Under the pieces are notes generated by a model. The model was not told where the DNA came from and searched no databases. It saw only the letters and a program-made list of their open reading frames with translations. Of a DNA stretch of 64,000 nt, positions 16,206 through 24,930 are shown in pieces. This DNA comes from Kistimonas asteriae (GTDB lineage Bacteria; Pseudomonadota; Gammaproteobacteria; Pseudomonadales; Endozoicomonadaceae), in NCBI RefSeq assembly GCF_018263925.1, contig NZ_JAEVHF010000005.1, forward strand, positions 1 through 64,000. Direction: 5' to 3'. The stretch's first letter is position 1; every line of letters begins with the position of its first letter. Made by a program: the position numbers and the translations under genes.

Positions 16206-17033
16206 ATGAAACCGTTATTCCCTTTGTTACTGATGCTCAGCCTGACAGGCTGCAGCGCCCATACCTGGTGGCCTGACGTAGACAGTGAAGCGATATGTGC
16301 GAATAAATGGAAACCTGAAGGCCATATCAACACCACCCATATTGTTGCCACAATGGCCGGTGTACCTGAATACAGCGCGGAACGTTATGCACTCTATTCA
16401 CAGGTGCCCGATGCCCAATGGTTTCGGTTTTCTGCCCCGGCGGTTTCTGTCTGGGCGACACTCGTCCCCTGGGAGTGGGACTACCGCTATGAAGTGAATG
16501 CCATCCTCCACTCACTGCATGGCGGCAACCAGGAACAGATAACAGAGAGAAGATCACGGTTAGTGAATGAGATTAATGACTACGCGCGTCTGGATCTCCG
16601 GGAAAACGACTGGAAAGTCGGGTTTCTTATTCATGCGTTAGGCGACAGCTATGCCCATGTCTACCAACGAAACCCTCAGAGTGATCAACAGGCTTATGGC
16701 CCTGCCATCGGGCACGTCGTTAGCAAAGGCATCTATTCCGCCGACTCCATTCAGGAAAACATGGAGAACTACCTCGCCTATATTCATGCACTCTATGATG
16801 CATTGAACACTGGCAATGGAAACCAGAACAAACTCTACAATCTCAAACACAGTGTTGATTATTGGCAAACAAAAGATGATGCCTATATTGCAGGGAAAAT
16901 AGCCGAATTTAATATCAGCGACAGCGCTCCAATACATTACTGTGAACATCAGGAATGGGCTAAGGAAGTCACGAAACAGGACGTCAGCCTGTTTCTGAAA
17001 GAGCTCAAGCACAAGCTGCGTGAAGACGTATAA
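16206..17033 (+). CDS. Predicted lipoprotein, phospholipase C/P1-nuclease-like
   Basis: A 275-aa protein. MKPLFPLLLMLSLTGCSAH gives a lipobox (LTGC). The body is helical with scattered His/Asp (HINTTHIVATMAG, LVNEINDYARLDLRENDWKVGFLIHALGDSYAHVY, PAIGHVV, YLAYIHALYDAL). HALGDSYAHV recalls zinc-binding sites of the phospholipase C/P1 nuclease fold and of DUF6765-type proteins. The assignment is tentative; no experimental family role is implied. The SDR gene follows with only three intervening bases, so they are probably one transcript. Confidence 0.6.
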   Translation: MKPLFPLLLMLSLTGCSAHTWWPDVDSEAICANKWKPEGHINTTHIVATMAGVPEYSAERYALYSQVPDAQWFRFSAPAVSVWATLVPWEWDYRYEVNAILHSLHGGNQEQITERRSRLVNEINDYARLDLRENDWKVGFLIHALGDSYAHVYQRNPQSDQQAYGPAIGHVVSKGIYSADSIQENMENYLAYIHALYDALNTGNGNQNKLYNLKHSVDYWQTKDDAYIAGKIAEFNISDSAPIHYCEHQEWAKEVTKQDVSLFLKELKHKLREDV

Positions 17034-17036
17034 ACC

Positions 17037-17801
17037 ATGGAGCTGACCAACAAAACCATTATCATCATTGGCGCCTCTTCCGGAATCGGTAAACAGGTGG
17101 CACGCCTTTTAAGCCATAGAAACAACAACATTGTCGTTCTTGCCCGCAGGGAGAATCTGCTCACATCACTCGCTGAAGAGATCACCCGCAATGGCAGCCA
17201 GTGCCTGCCCATCGCCGCCGATGCACTGTCTGCCGAAGCGATGGAGGCCGCCGTCCAGTTAACCGTCGAGACCTTCGGTACCATTGATGTCGCACTCATC
17301 AACGTGGGCGACGGGCCGTCCTTCGACATGGCGTCTGCCACTGCAGAGCCAGTGCTTCACAATATGGCGATCAACTACAGCACGCTTGTCTATGGCCTGT
17401 TACCTCTGATTGCGGTCATGAAGCAGCAGAAACAGGGGTTGATTGCCCATACTAACTCACTGGCCGGCTTTCTCGGTCTGCCAAGGCAAGGCCCTTACTC
17501 GGCCGCAAAAGCCGCCGGCCGGATTCTGATAGATACCTGCCGTATCGAACTTGCCCCGTGGAATATAAAGTTTCTGTCGCTTTATCCCGGCTTCGTCGCA
17601 ACCGAGCGCGTATCAGACGATGGTATTCCATCACTGTTTGAAATCTCCGAGACTGCAGCGGCGAAGCACATGGTGCATGCCATGGAGAAAGAAAAGCATG
17701 ACTACCTGTTTCCCTTTTCACTTCGTTGGCTGATTCGACTGGCGCGCATTCTGCCCAAGTCTGTCGTTGCCAGGATGACTCAAAAAATGATGAACGATTA
17801 A
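17037..17801 (+). CDS. Short-chain dehydrogenase/reductase (SDR)
   Basis: A 254-aa classical SDR. The cofactor loop is GASSGIGKQVARLL (TGxxxGxG type, residues 12-25) and the catalytic Tyr-Lys pair appears as YSAAKAAGR; Asn/Ser are in HTNSLAGFLGLPRQGPYSAAK. The C-terminal part ends in a positively charged helix (LRWLIRLARILPKSVVARMTQK), as in membrane-associated DltE/retinol-type SDRs. It oxidises or reduces an alcohol/ketone using NAD(P)H; the substrate is unknown. Begins three bases after the lipoprotein gene. Confidence 0.9.
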   Translation: MELTNKTIIIIGASSGIGKQVARLLSHRNNNIVVLARRENLLTSLAEEITRNGSQCLPIAADALSAEAMEAAVQLTVETFGTIDVALINVGDGPSFDMASATAEPVLHNMAINYSTLVYGLLPLIAVMKQQKQGLIAHTNSLAGFLGLPRQGPYSAAKAAGRILIDTCRIELAPWNIKFLSLYPGFVATERVSDDGIPSLFEISETAAAKHMVHAMEKEKHDYLFPFSLRWLIRLARILPKSVVARMTQKMMND

Positions 17802-17880
17802 CATCAATCGCTGTCTATCGAGTATCCACGCATCACAGCACACACTATGCTCAAACCGGGCGGTCAATGAGGCTTGTTTC

Positions 17881-18534
17881 ATGCACCAATGCTATGAAGA
17901 CCTGTGGCAGACCACAGTGGAAAACCCTTTTTCCAATGTGAATACCCATGCCTATCTCATACGACATGATGACGGCAACATCCTGCTTTATAACACCAGC
18001 AATACCGATGACATTCGGGCCATGGAAGCGCTGGGTGGCGTCAGACTGCAGTGCCTCAGTCACCGCCATGAAGCCGGTGATTCCCTGCGGTTGATTAACG
18101 AGACCTATCATCCCCGCTTATGTATCGATCGTCTCGAAGCCCCGTATATCACCCAACGAGACGTCAACCTGACGCTTTCAGGCACCACAACGCTGGCCAC
18201 AAACTTCGTCGCTATTCCGACCCCTGGCCATACGGAGGGCGGTTTTTCTTACATCTATCGCTCACCCACCGGCTTAACCTATTTATTTACGGGTGATACC
18301 TTTTTTCTGTCAGACGCTCAGTGGTCGACTTTTGTCCTGACTGATCAAGGAGGCTGCCCGACTCGTCTTGCTCACAGCCTGATGGCTCTGCGTGAGCTGC
18401 AACCGGATGTCGTGCTTTGCAGTGCCTCGGTTGGCGACATGGCTATCGCTGAAGTCTCTCGGGCAGAGTGGGTTGACGCTTTAAATGCCAATATTCACTT
18501 GTTACATCAGGCAAACGATACTGCAGACGAATAG
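17881..18534 (+). CDS. Metallo-beta-lactamase-fold hydrolase
   Basis: A 217-aa single-domain MBL-fold protein. The metal motif is degenerate, LSHRHEAGD in place of HxHxDH: the first His becomes Ser-His-Arg-His and Glu replaces Asp. Later ligands are present in IPTPGHTEGG and FTGDTFF. Activity is plausible but altered metal binding must be considered. ATGAGG stands upstream of the ATG at 17881. Likely a general thioester/lactone-type hydrolase; the substrate is unknown. Confidence 0.82.
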   Translation: MHQCYEDLWQTTVENPFSNVNTHAYLIRHDDGNILLYNTSNTDDIRAMEALGGVRLQCLSHRHEAGDSLRLINETYHPRLCIDRLEAPYITQRDVNLTLSGTTTLATNFVAIPTPGHTEGGFSYIYRSPTGLTYLFTGDTFFLSDAQWSTFVLTDQGGCPTRLAHSLMALRELQPDVVLCSASVGDMAIAEVSRAEWVDALNANIHLLHQANDTADE

Positions 18535-18598
18535 ATGAGCATTATTGTCGTTACGATCACTGCAGCATCGCATTAGCTTTTAAACAGGGACTCATCGA

Positions 18599-19135
18599 AT
18601 GCCCTACAGAGACATAAAAACTATGGAACACCTTGGAAACCTTTTAAAACGTGCGCCACACGGACTCGAATTTGGGTGGCTTTACTTACCGCAAAATGGA
18701 CCATGGCAACCGGAAGCATCCGCCGTGATTATTGATGTTGATCATTTGGACAGTCATGACGTTGATCAGGATGACGAACCCATTTTTGCAAAACAGCAGG
18801 GATTGGCTGCCACACTCGAATCACGCACGGTAGAGGATATTGTCGCGTCAGCCACAGCTCTCGAATCACCCGCTTCGGTAGATTTGTTAGTCGAAGCCTT
18901 CAATTACTATTTTGAGTTTGATTCATTCCTGCCGGAACGAGGCCATATACCTCTCAGCCGTGACGAGTGGAGACACAAAGTGAATCGGGATTTTTACGAC
19001 GCCCTTGGACCTGAAAGTCTAAATAAGAAATGTCATATCGAAAGCTGCGAACGAGGAAAAATCACAGGAAGCCTTCGCTGCAAGGTTCACCACTATGGAA
19101 TGGTCAGAAATAAACCCTGCCCGTTTACTGACTGA
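18599..19135 (+). CDS. Hypothetical protein, DUF7716-like
   Basis: A 178-aa soluble acidic protein with an early GLEFGWLYLPQNGPWQPEASAVIIDVD segment, resembling proteins annotated DUF7716 (GWLYLP...W..D...). The C-terminal part has KKCHIESCERGKITGSLRCKVHHYGMV, a Cys/His cluster that could bind zinc. The start follows CAGGGACTCATCGA. No functional claim. Confidence 0.65.
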   Translation: MPYRDIKTMEHLGNLLKRAPHGLEFGWLYLPQNGPWQPEASAVIIDVDHLDSHDVDQDDEPIFAKQQGLAATLESRTVEDIVASATALESPASVDLLVEAFNYYFEFDSFLPERGHIPLSRDEWRHKVNRDFYDALGPESLNKKCHIESCERGKITGSLRCKVHHYGMVRNKPCPFTD

Positions 19136-19206
19136 CAACAATGTACCACGAAAATAAGGCACAGTATTAATAGAATATGTATATAAAACGGCTCGCTCAC
19201 TTGACC

Positions 19207-19749
19207 ATGAAAATATCTTATACGATTTGTATCTGCATCCTGCTGAATATATTTTTCCTTGCCACGATGTCCGCCGCAGAGATTCACGTCAGCCCGGGCA
19301 AGTACAATGATTATTATCACCTGCGTTTTACGCTGACCCCGGAAAACTGCTCCTTAAGCGTTTCCCCTACTGAACGACAGCACCGATACGCAAACAACAA
19401 CACCTATGAACTTTCTGAAGGCGGCCAATTTGAAGTCTTCATCCGCAAACAGGCTTTCCCGATTCCGGCGCCCCACACAGACAGTGATTATCTAATCCTG
19501 CGCATGCCCTATACCAACCCGAACCTCCCTGAAGCGAATCGCCACATCGCAACCAAGCGCGCCCTGTTCAATCAAATTCAGGCGATGAAATCGAAAGGCC
19601 AGGGGTCCGTCGAGGTCACCATAGAACTTAATCCGTATGTGACGGTGCTCAAGCACGAACCCCTGACGCTCGAACTCTCAGGCCGCAACGTGTTCTTCCG
19701 TCAGGCTCTGGGGCAGTACATTGATTATGTGGGTCCCCTGAAACAATAA
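19207..19749 (+). CDS. Secreted hypothetical protein
   Basis: A 180-aa protein from the ATG at 19207 (MKISYTICICILLNIFFLATMSAAEIHV), preferred over the ATG at 19177 because it gives a proper signal peptide. The mature part is beta-rich (YYHLRFTLTPENCSLSVSP, SVEVTIELNPYVTVLKHEPLTLELSGRNVFFRQALGQYIDYVGPL) with one cysteine. Family not recognised. Confidence 0.68.
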   Translation: MKISYTICICILLNIFFLATMSAAEIHVSPGKYNDYYHLRFTLTPENCSLSVSPTERQHRYANNNTYELSEGGQFEVFIRKQAFPIPAPHTDSDYLILRMPYTNPNLPEANRHIATKRALFNQIQAMKSKGQGSVEVTIELNPYVTVLKHEPLTLELSGRNVFFRQALGQYIDYVGPLKQ

Positions 19750-19970
19750 CCCGGCATCATTCATTCCAGCACAATCTTTGGCTGATAATACGGCATTAGG
19801 CCATCCGTGAATGTGCCATCGGTCATTCTACGAATTACCCATTAATGAAAACAAAGTAATCACGTTTTTCAGCATTGTTCCATTGCATGAAGAACAACCT
19901 ACACACCCAAACTCCGCGTCACACACTCGCTGTTTGATGTTATTCACATAACCAATAAGTAAAATAAATT

Positions 19971-20654
19971 ATGCAAAACAACATCTATGCCCCACCAACC
20001 ACCGATGCCGCATCATTAGAGAAAACCTCTGGGTCATCGACGTTTCAATTCTACGTGGTTTCCAAAAACAAATTCATTGTGTTGTTCATCAGCACGCTAG
20101 GGAAACTGCGAATAAGTCCCTTTTTCCCAAAACAGTACCAGTAATACCAAGGATTACCGAAGGTGAGGGTGGACTTATTCGCACCTTCCCTAGGATTGTA
20201 TGGACTTTACTGGTTCTATCAGAACTGGAGCCTCTACAGACCCTATTTCAGCAAACCCATTTGGGCAATACCCAGGGCCGTCTTCAGTATATTCTTTACA
20301 CACTCGCTGTTTGAAGAAATCGACAAACACTTGAAACTCAACAACAAGGACTATGCATGGAAACCCAATATTGAAGCAACGTTATATGTTGTCGTCACGA
20401 TTATTGGGAATATTGCCAACAATATGTCCCAGAGCAACGTCTTATTTCCCTATACCGACATCATTTCCTTACTTTATATATTTATTCTTTTATCACCACT
20501 GGTTAAAGCCCAGCAGGCGATCAACACCCTCAGTGACGACCCAGCCGGAAGCAGCAATTCAACCTACACGGTTGCCAATTTTATTTGGATAGCCCTTGGC
20601 GTCATCTGGTGGGGCTTAATCATCATTGGCTTTGCTACTCTCATTCAAACGTAA
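19971..20654 (+). pseudogene. Membrane protein gene split by a miniature IS5-type element
   Basis: The 5' part (19971-20096) encodes MQNNIYAPPTTDAASLEKTSGSSTFQFYVVSKNKFIVLFISTL and the 3' part (from 20190) encodes GLYGLYWFYQNWSLYRPYF...IIGFATLIQT. Removing the 89-bp element at 20101-20189 together with one CTAG copy joins them in frame as ISTLGLYGLYWFY. The intact product would be about 196 aa with at least three or four membrane helices and a Pro-rich N-terminus like the RDD protein at 15518. Inside the element an in-frame TAA stops translation, so the gene is inactive as read. Confidence 0.85.
20101..20189. mobile_element. 89-bp IS5-type MITE
   Basis: Terminal inverted repeats GGAAACTGCGAATAAGTCC and (inverted) GGAAGGTGCGAATAAGTCC differ at two positions. 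They closely resemble the known IS5 end GGAAGGTGCGAACAAGTCC. A CTAG target duplication flanks the element (20097-20100 and 20190-20193), as expected for IS5 (YTAR, 4 bp). There is no transposase, so it is a non-autonomous miniature element. Confidence 0.9.
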
Positions 20655-21137
20655 TCGCCAAAGCATCAGGTAACAGGATCTGCCTGTTTATATCTTCATT
20701 CACAACAATGCGTGCCGGTTATATACGGATTGGGGCATGCCAGGCCTGTTGGTCAGTATCCCTAGGACATCAGCGATATAACCGGCCTGTTTCCTACAAA
20801 CCACTAAAAGCACCCACACGACGTTCCCCAGCAAGTTCCCGGCTATGGATTATGCTGTATGGCACATTGATCCTAAAGCCATCCAGGATTTCCTGTGTGA
20901 ATGAAACGATCGCCACGGCCTTTTGAATCAAACGCGCAGGGAGCCCCCGTTGATCGGTTAGTGTTCTGCTGCCTCTGTTTGCTTGCATTATCGGGGATGA
21001 CAAACATCGGCTCGGCCACAGGCATATCACTTTCACTGTGGACAGCCAGTACTGACCAACAGCACACGCCTTCATCGTTGAACTTCTGCACCTTGGGCGG
21101 ATCAAACAGGCATATCTCACCAGGAGACTCAAGCCCA
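20655..21137. other. Gap before the methyltransferase gene
   Basis: About 480 bases. It contains an inverted repeat GCCGGTTATAT/ATATAACCGGC (around 20713 and 20777) of unknown role. Open frames here on both strands have composition unlike coding sequence. A plus-strand open frame continuous with the methyltransferase is treated as 5' leader (see that gene). Confidence 0.4.
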
Positions 21138-21791
21138 GTGGACAACTACGACCTTCAGACACTCGCCTCTCAGCTGGCCTGCCCCTATGGGGAAGACGGC
21201 ACCGCCATTGCCGAAAAAATGAACGAGACCAATGCGTTTATTACCGAGCGCAGTATTGAAGCGCTGGCGCCAACCGCAGGTGAGCGCATCGTTGAAATCG
21301 GCCCCGGTAACGGCCTGCTTTCACGTCCACTGATTCGCGCCCTGGAAAAAAACGGCGAATATATTGCACTTGAGCCCTCTGTCGAAATGGTGGAACAGGC
21401 CTGGAACAACCTCTCTGGTCTGGGTGCCGCCCCGGTGACGATTTTCACCGACGACAGCTTTTCCGCACCGGTGATTACCCATTCGGTTGACGGCGTGATG
21501 GCCGTGAATGTGCTCTACTTCATCGACGATCTGGACGCCTTGTTCCGTAAGATCGCCTCTTGGCTCAAACCCGGCGGACGCGCTGTTTTCGGTGTGCGTT
21601 CTGACCACTGCCTCAAAGCCATTCCCTACACCCGTTACGGGTTTCATATCCGTTCCCTGGAAGATATCAAGGATTCCCTGCTGGCCAGCGGTTTCCATCT
21701 GGTTGAAACCAGCTATTACGATGAAGGCATACAACTGTTTGATGATCTGGAAATTCCACTGGATGCCTTGATCATTCAAGCAATCATGTAA
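21138..21791 (+). CDS. Class I SAM-dependent methyltransferase
   Basis: A 217-aa Rossmann-fold methyltransferase from the GTG at 21138. The open frame extends 237 bases further upstream, but that part looks non-coding, and AGGAG stands at 21122-21126, 11 bases before the GTG. Motif I is GERIVEIGPGNGLLSRPL, motif II EYIALEPSVEMVEQA, motif IV DGVMAVNVLYFIDD, then WLKPGGRAVFGVRS. The substrate is unknown. Probably the first gene of a run of small plus-strand genes. Confidence 0.82.
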   Translation: MDNYDLQTLASQLACPYGEDGTAIAEKMNETNAFITERSIEALAPTAGERIVEIGPGNGLLSRPLIRALEKNGEYIALEPSVEMVEQAWNNLSGLGAAPVTIFTDDSFSAPVITHSVDGVMAVNVLYFIDDLDALFRKIASWLKPGGRAVFGVRSDHCLKAIPYTRYGFHIRSLEDIKDSLLASGFHLVETSYYDEGIQLFDDLEIPLDALIIQAIM

Positions 21792-21893
21792 TAATCCGCG
21801 ATTGCGTCACCCTGAAACCACCAGCACAGGACTTGCCTGGTGATACCCGCAGCAGGAAACAGCTGCCATTACAACACGCCCATCAGGAGTTGC

Positions 21894-22358
21894 ATGTCGG
21901 ATTCTTATCATCTCGCGCAGATCAACATCGCCACCGCCAAGGCGCCGCTGGACAGCCCGGTCATGAAGGGCTTCGTGGATCAGCTGGATGCCATTAATGC
22001 GTTGGCGGATCACAGTCCGGGGTTTGTCTGGCGTCTGCAAACAGACGACGGTGACGCCACTGCCCTGCAGGTCTTTGACGACGAGCGCATCATCGTCAAC
22101 ATCTCCGTCTGGGAATCGCTGGACGCCCTGAAAACCTATGTCTATGCAGGCGACCACCTGACGGTGCTCAAACACAAAAAAAGCTGGTTTGAAAAAATGG
22201 CCGGCCCCTCGCTGGCACTGTGGTGGATACCCAAAGGTCACATTCCGTCGATCGCCGACGCCAAGGCCGTTTTGGAAACACTGAAAACCAAGGGTCCCAG
22301 CCCCGAAGCCTTTACCTTTGCCAAACCTTTCCCTGCACCCAGTACCGTATCTGCCTGA
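21894..22358 (+). CDS. DUF3291-family protein
   Basis: A 154-aa ferredoxin-like dimeric-barrel protein related to antibiotic biosynthesis monooxygenases. It opens HLAQINIATAKAPLDSPVMKGFVDQLDAINALADHSPGFVWRLQ, then VNISVWESLDALKTYVYAGDHLTVLKHKKSWFEKM, LALWWIPKGHIPSIADAKAVLETLKTKGPSPEAFTF. These are the DUF3291 hallmarks. The function is not established. AGGAG precedes the ATG. Confidence 0.88.
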   Translation: MSDSYHLAQINIATAKAPLDSPVMKGFVDQLDAINALADHSPGFVWRLQTDDGDATALQVFDDERIIVNISVWESLDALKTYVYAGDHLTVLKHKKSWFEKMAGPSLALWWIPKGHIPSIADAKAVLETLKTKGPSPEAFTFAKPFPAPSTVSA

Positions 22359-22440
22359 CTAACAGGTATTGCCCACTGAGTGCTCGTGCCACGGTGCACG
22401 CCAGGGAATTGATCGACGAAGGGACGTTAAGGAGCCTGCC

Positions 22441-23076
22441 ATGACGCTCGAACTCTGGGTCTACTACACACTGGCCATTCTGGTCTTGACCGCCTCCCCG
22501 GGGCCCAGCGTGCTGCTATGCCTGACCACCTCGGTGACCGACGGGTTCAAATCTGCCATCTATACGGCGCTGGGCAGTCTGACCGCCATTGTCGGTATCA
22601 TAACGCTCTCGTTTACCGGGCTGGGGCTTGTCATCAGCACATCCGAGCTGGCGTTTAATATCATCAAATGGACAGGTGCCGCCTACCTTATTTACCTGGG
22701 CATCCGGGCACTGACCTCATCACAGCAAAGTTATGACATCAGTGACAGTAAATCAGCTTCCTCACCTCGCAAACCCGGCAGTCTGTTCCTGAGTGGCTTC
22801 ATCGTCGGTGCCAGCAACCCCAAGGCGATTGTGTTTTTCACAGCCCTGTTTCCGCAATTCATTACCCCTTCGGCCTCCCTGGTGATGCAGTATCTGGTGT
22901 TTGTCATCACCTTTGCCGTACTGGAGCTGTCCTGGTTGCTCTTTTATGCCTGGCTGGGCGCGAAGTCCTCGCGCTGGCTGATGCAGGCCGGCCGGGCTCG
23001 TTTTTTCAATAAAATCACCGGCGGTGTATTTGTCAGCGCCGGCCTTATCCTGTCCAGTACCCGGGCATCCACCTGA
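22441..23076 (+). CDS. LysE/RhtB-family exporter
   Basis: A 211-aa inner-membrane protein with about six helices. LTASPGPSVLLCLTTSVTDGFKSAIYTALGS is the RhtB/LysE signature (PGPxxxxxxxxxxxxG), followed by WTGAAYLIYLGIRAL and GFIVGASNPKAIVFFTALFPQFI. The family exports amino acids or related metabolites. The start at 22441 follows TTAAGGAGCCTGCC; the longer upstream frame is not used. Confidence 0.9.
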   Translation: MTLELWVYYTLAILVLTASPGPSVLLCLTTSVTDGFKSAIYTALGSLTAIVGIITLSFTGLGLVISTSELAFNIIKWTGAAYLIYLGIRALTSSQQSYDISDSKSASSPRKPGSLFLSGFIVGASNPKAIVFFTALFPQFITPSASLVMQYLVFVITFAVLELSWLLFYAWLGAKSSRWLMQAGRARFFNKITGGVFVSAGLILSSTRAST

Positions 23077-23097
23077 TCGTTCCCAAGAGGTAGAAGA

Positions 23098-23514
23098 ATG
23101 AGCGATTACACCGAGATGGGTCGAAAGATCCTGAAAACACAACCTTTCAGTCAGTTCCTGGGGACGGAACTTGATGCGCTCGCTCCGGGCTCCGTGGTTC
23201 TGTCACTGACCGTTCAGGACGCATTCAAACAACAGCATGGGTTTGTACACGGTGGCGTGCTGAGTTACCTGGCCGATAACGCCCTGACCTTTGCCGGCGG
23301 TACGTTATTAATGAATTGCGTTACCTCGGAATACAAGATCAACTATCTTCGCCCCGCCATAGGCAACAAACTGGTCGCTAAAGCCGAGGTTCTATCCACC
23401 GGCAAACGGCAGGCGGTTTGCCAGTGTAAAATTTATGCACATCAAGAAGGCGAGGAAGAGCGCCTGGTAGCCATTGCCCAAGGCACCATCATCAAGATTG
23501 AACCTAAAAGCTAA
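23098..23514 (+). CDS. PaaI-family hotdog thioesterase
   Basis: A 138-aa hotdog-fold thioesterase. The catalytic region QQHGFVHGGVLSYLADNALTFAGGTL contains HGG and the following acidic residue; then TSEYKINYLRPAIGNKLVAKAEVLSTGKRQAVCQCKIY. It hydrolyses acyl-CoA esters; the chain specificity is unknown. Ribosome site AAGAGGTAGAAG before the ATG; 21 bases from the LysE gene, so probably co-transcribed. Confidence 0.9.
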   Translation: MSDYTEMGRKILKTQPFSQFLGTELDALAPGSVVLSLTVQDAFKQQHGFVHGGVLSYLADNALTFAGGTLLMNCVTSEYKINYLRPAIGNKLVAKAEVLSTGKRQAVCQCKIYAHQEGEEERLVAIAQGTIIKIEPKS

Positions 23515-23633
23515 GACGGTTGGCCACCGTTGGAAACATCACACTTCCAGGCTGCCATGCACGTTTGACGACAAGGAACATCTTGCCAGGCGACGACATC
23601 CAGACAAAACAACAACCCAGGTTCAACACATAC

Positions 23634-24380
23634 ATGACCCGCTTTGCCGTACTGTCGGACATTCATAGCAACCTCTGGGCGCTGGACGCGGTGCTGGCGG
23701 ACGCCCGGAAAAAACAGGTGGACCAACTGATCAACCTGGGCGACATTCTCTACGGCCCATTGGCCCCAAAGGCCACGTACGAGCGGCTACAATGCGAAAC
23801 CATCATTACGATCAAAGGCAACCAGGATCGACAGATTTACGAAGCCACTGCTGCAGACATCACCGCTAATCCAACCCTCCAGTTCATTCTTGAAGACCTG
23901 GGTCAGGAGCCACTGCATTGGATGCGCAAACTGCCGCCCACACTGACGTTGGCTGAAGATATCTTTCTCTGCCACGGCGCACCGGATAATGACCTGATCT
24001 ACCTGTTGGAAGAAGTGGCGGCGGGTTATCCCCGCATCCGACCTGATGCAGATATCTGCGAACAGGTGCCGTCCATCACCACATCGCTGATATTGTGCGG
24101 CCATACCCATATCCCCCGGGCTATTCAGCTATCGACCGGGCAATTGGTCGTGAACCCGGGCAGCGTTGGCCTGCCGGCGTACCACGATGATCTGCCAGTG
24201 CCGCATGCCATGGAAAACCATTCGCCCCACGCCACCTATTGCATCGTGGAAAGAACGGCGGCAGGCTGGACGACAGCGTTCGTCAAAGTGCCATATGACT
24301 ATCAAAAGGCCATTGATGCGGCACATGCCAGAGGACGTAAAGATTGGGCCTTTGCACTGAGCACCGGCCGCGCCCCGTAA
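23634..24380 (+). CDS. Calcineurin-like metallophosphoesterase
   Basis: A 248-aa protein from the ATG at 23634. All five metallophosphoesterase blocks are visible: DIHSN (MTRFAVLSDIHSNLWAL), GDILYG, GNQD (IKGNQDRQI), LCHGAPD and CGHTHIPR, with VNPGSVGLPAY after it. Two-metal phosphodiesterase or phosphatase of the YfcE/MJ0936 type; the substrate is unknown. The upstream extension to 23520 is considered non-coding. Confidence 0.9.
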   Translation: MTRFAVLSDIHSNLWALDAVLADARKKQVDQLINLGDILYGPLAPKATYERLQCETIITIKGNQDRQIYEATAADITANPTLQFILEDLGQEPLHWMRKLPPTLTLAEDIFLCHGAPDNDLIYLLEEVAAGYPRIRPDADICEQVPSITTSLILCGHTHIPRAIQLSTGQLVVNPGSVGLPAYHDDLPVPHAMENHSPHATYCIVERTAAGWTTAFVKVPYDYQKAIDAAHARGRKDWAFALSTGRAP

Positions 24381-24421
24381 ACAAAGCAAACCAGCCACAC
24401 AGAATAGGCAGCCCCACAACA

Positions 24422-24904
24422 ATGATTATCCGGCAGGCAAACGACGAAGACTTCGATGCTATCTGGCCCATCTTCCACGAAGTGGTGGCTGCTGGTGATA
24501 CCTACGCTTACCCAACGGATACCAGCCGCGATGAAGCCTTCCGCCTCTGGATGTCAGCCCCCCGGCAAACCTGGGTAGCAGACGACAATGGCGTAATCCT
24601 CGGCACCTACACTATAAAAACCAACCAAGCTGGTTCCGGAGACCATGTCTGTAACTGCGGCTATATGGTGTCATCCGCCGCCCGCGGTCGCGGGTTGGCA
24701 ACCGCCATGTGCGAGCACTCCCAAACCGTTGCTCGCAACATGGGCTATAAGGCCATGCAGTTTAACTTTGTGGCCTCCAGCAACAACGGTGCCGTCCGCC
24801 TGTGGCAGAAGCTTGGGTTTGAAACTGTCGGTCGCCTGCCCCGCGCCTTCAACCACCCGACGGAAGGTTACGTGGATGCGCTGGTCATGTATAAATGGTT
24901 GTAA
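24422..24904 (+). CDS. GNAT N-acetyltransferase
   Basis: A 160-aa acetyltransferase starting MIIRQANDEDFDAIWPIFHEVVAAGDTYAYPTD. GYMVSSAARGRGLATAMCEHSQ is motif A with RGRGLA for acetyl-CoA binding; NFVASSNNGAVRLWQKLGFETVGRLPRAF is motif B. It resembles the phosphinothricin-acetyltransferase-like group. The substrate is unknown. Confidence 0.88.
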   Translation: MIIRQANDEDFDAIWPIFHEVVAAGDTYAYPTDTSRDEAFRLWMSAPRQTWVADDNGVILGTYTIKTNQAGSGDHVCNCGYMVSSAARGRGLATAMCEHSQTVARNMGYKAMQFNFVASSNNGAVRLWQKLGFETVGRLPRAFNHPTEGYVDALVMYKWL

Positions 24905-24930
24905 CCCGCATCCAGCAAGGAGACTCCGTG

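Noticed and set aside
20901..21137. 79-residue N-terminal extension of the methyltransferase
   Set aside because: It lies outside the methyltransferase fold, has non-coding-like composition, and a GTG start with AGGAG upstream is available at 21138.
20794..21162. Minus-strand open frame before the methyltransferase gene
   Set aside because: Composition is not protein-like, no ribosome site, and it overlaps the coding start of the methyltransferase; treated as a shadow.
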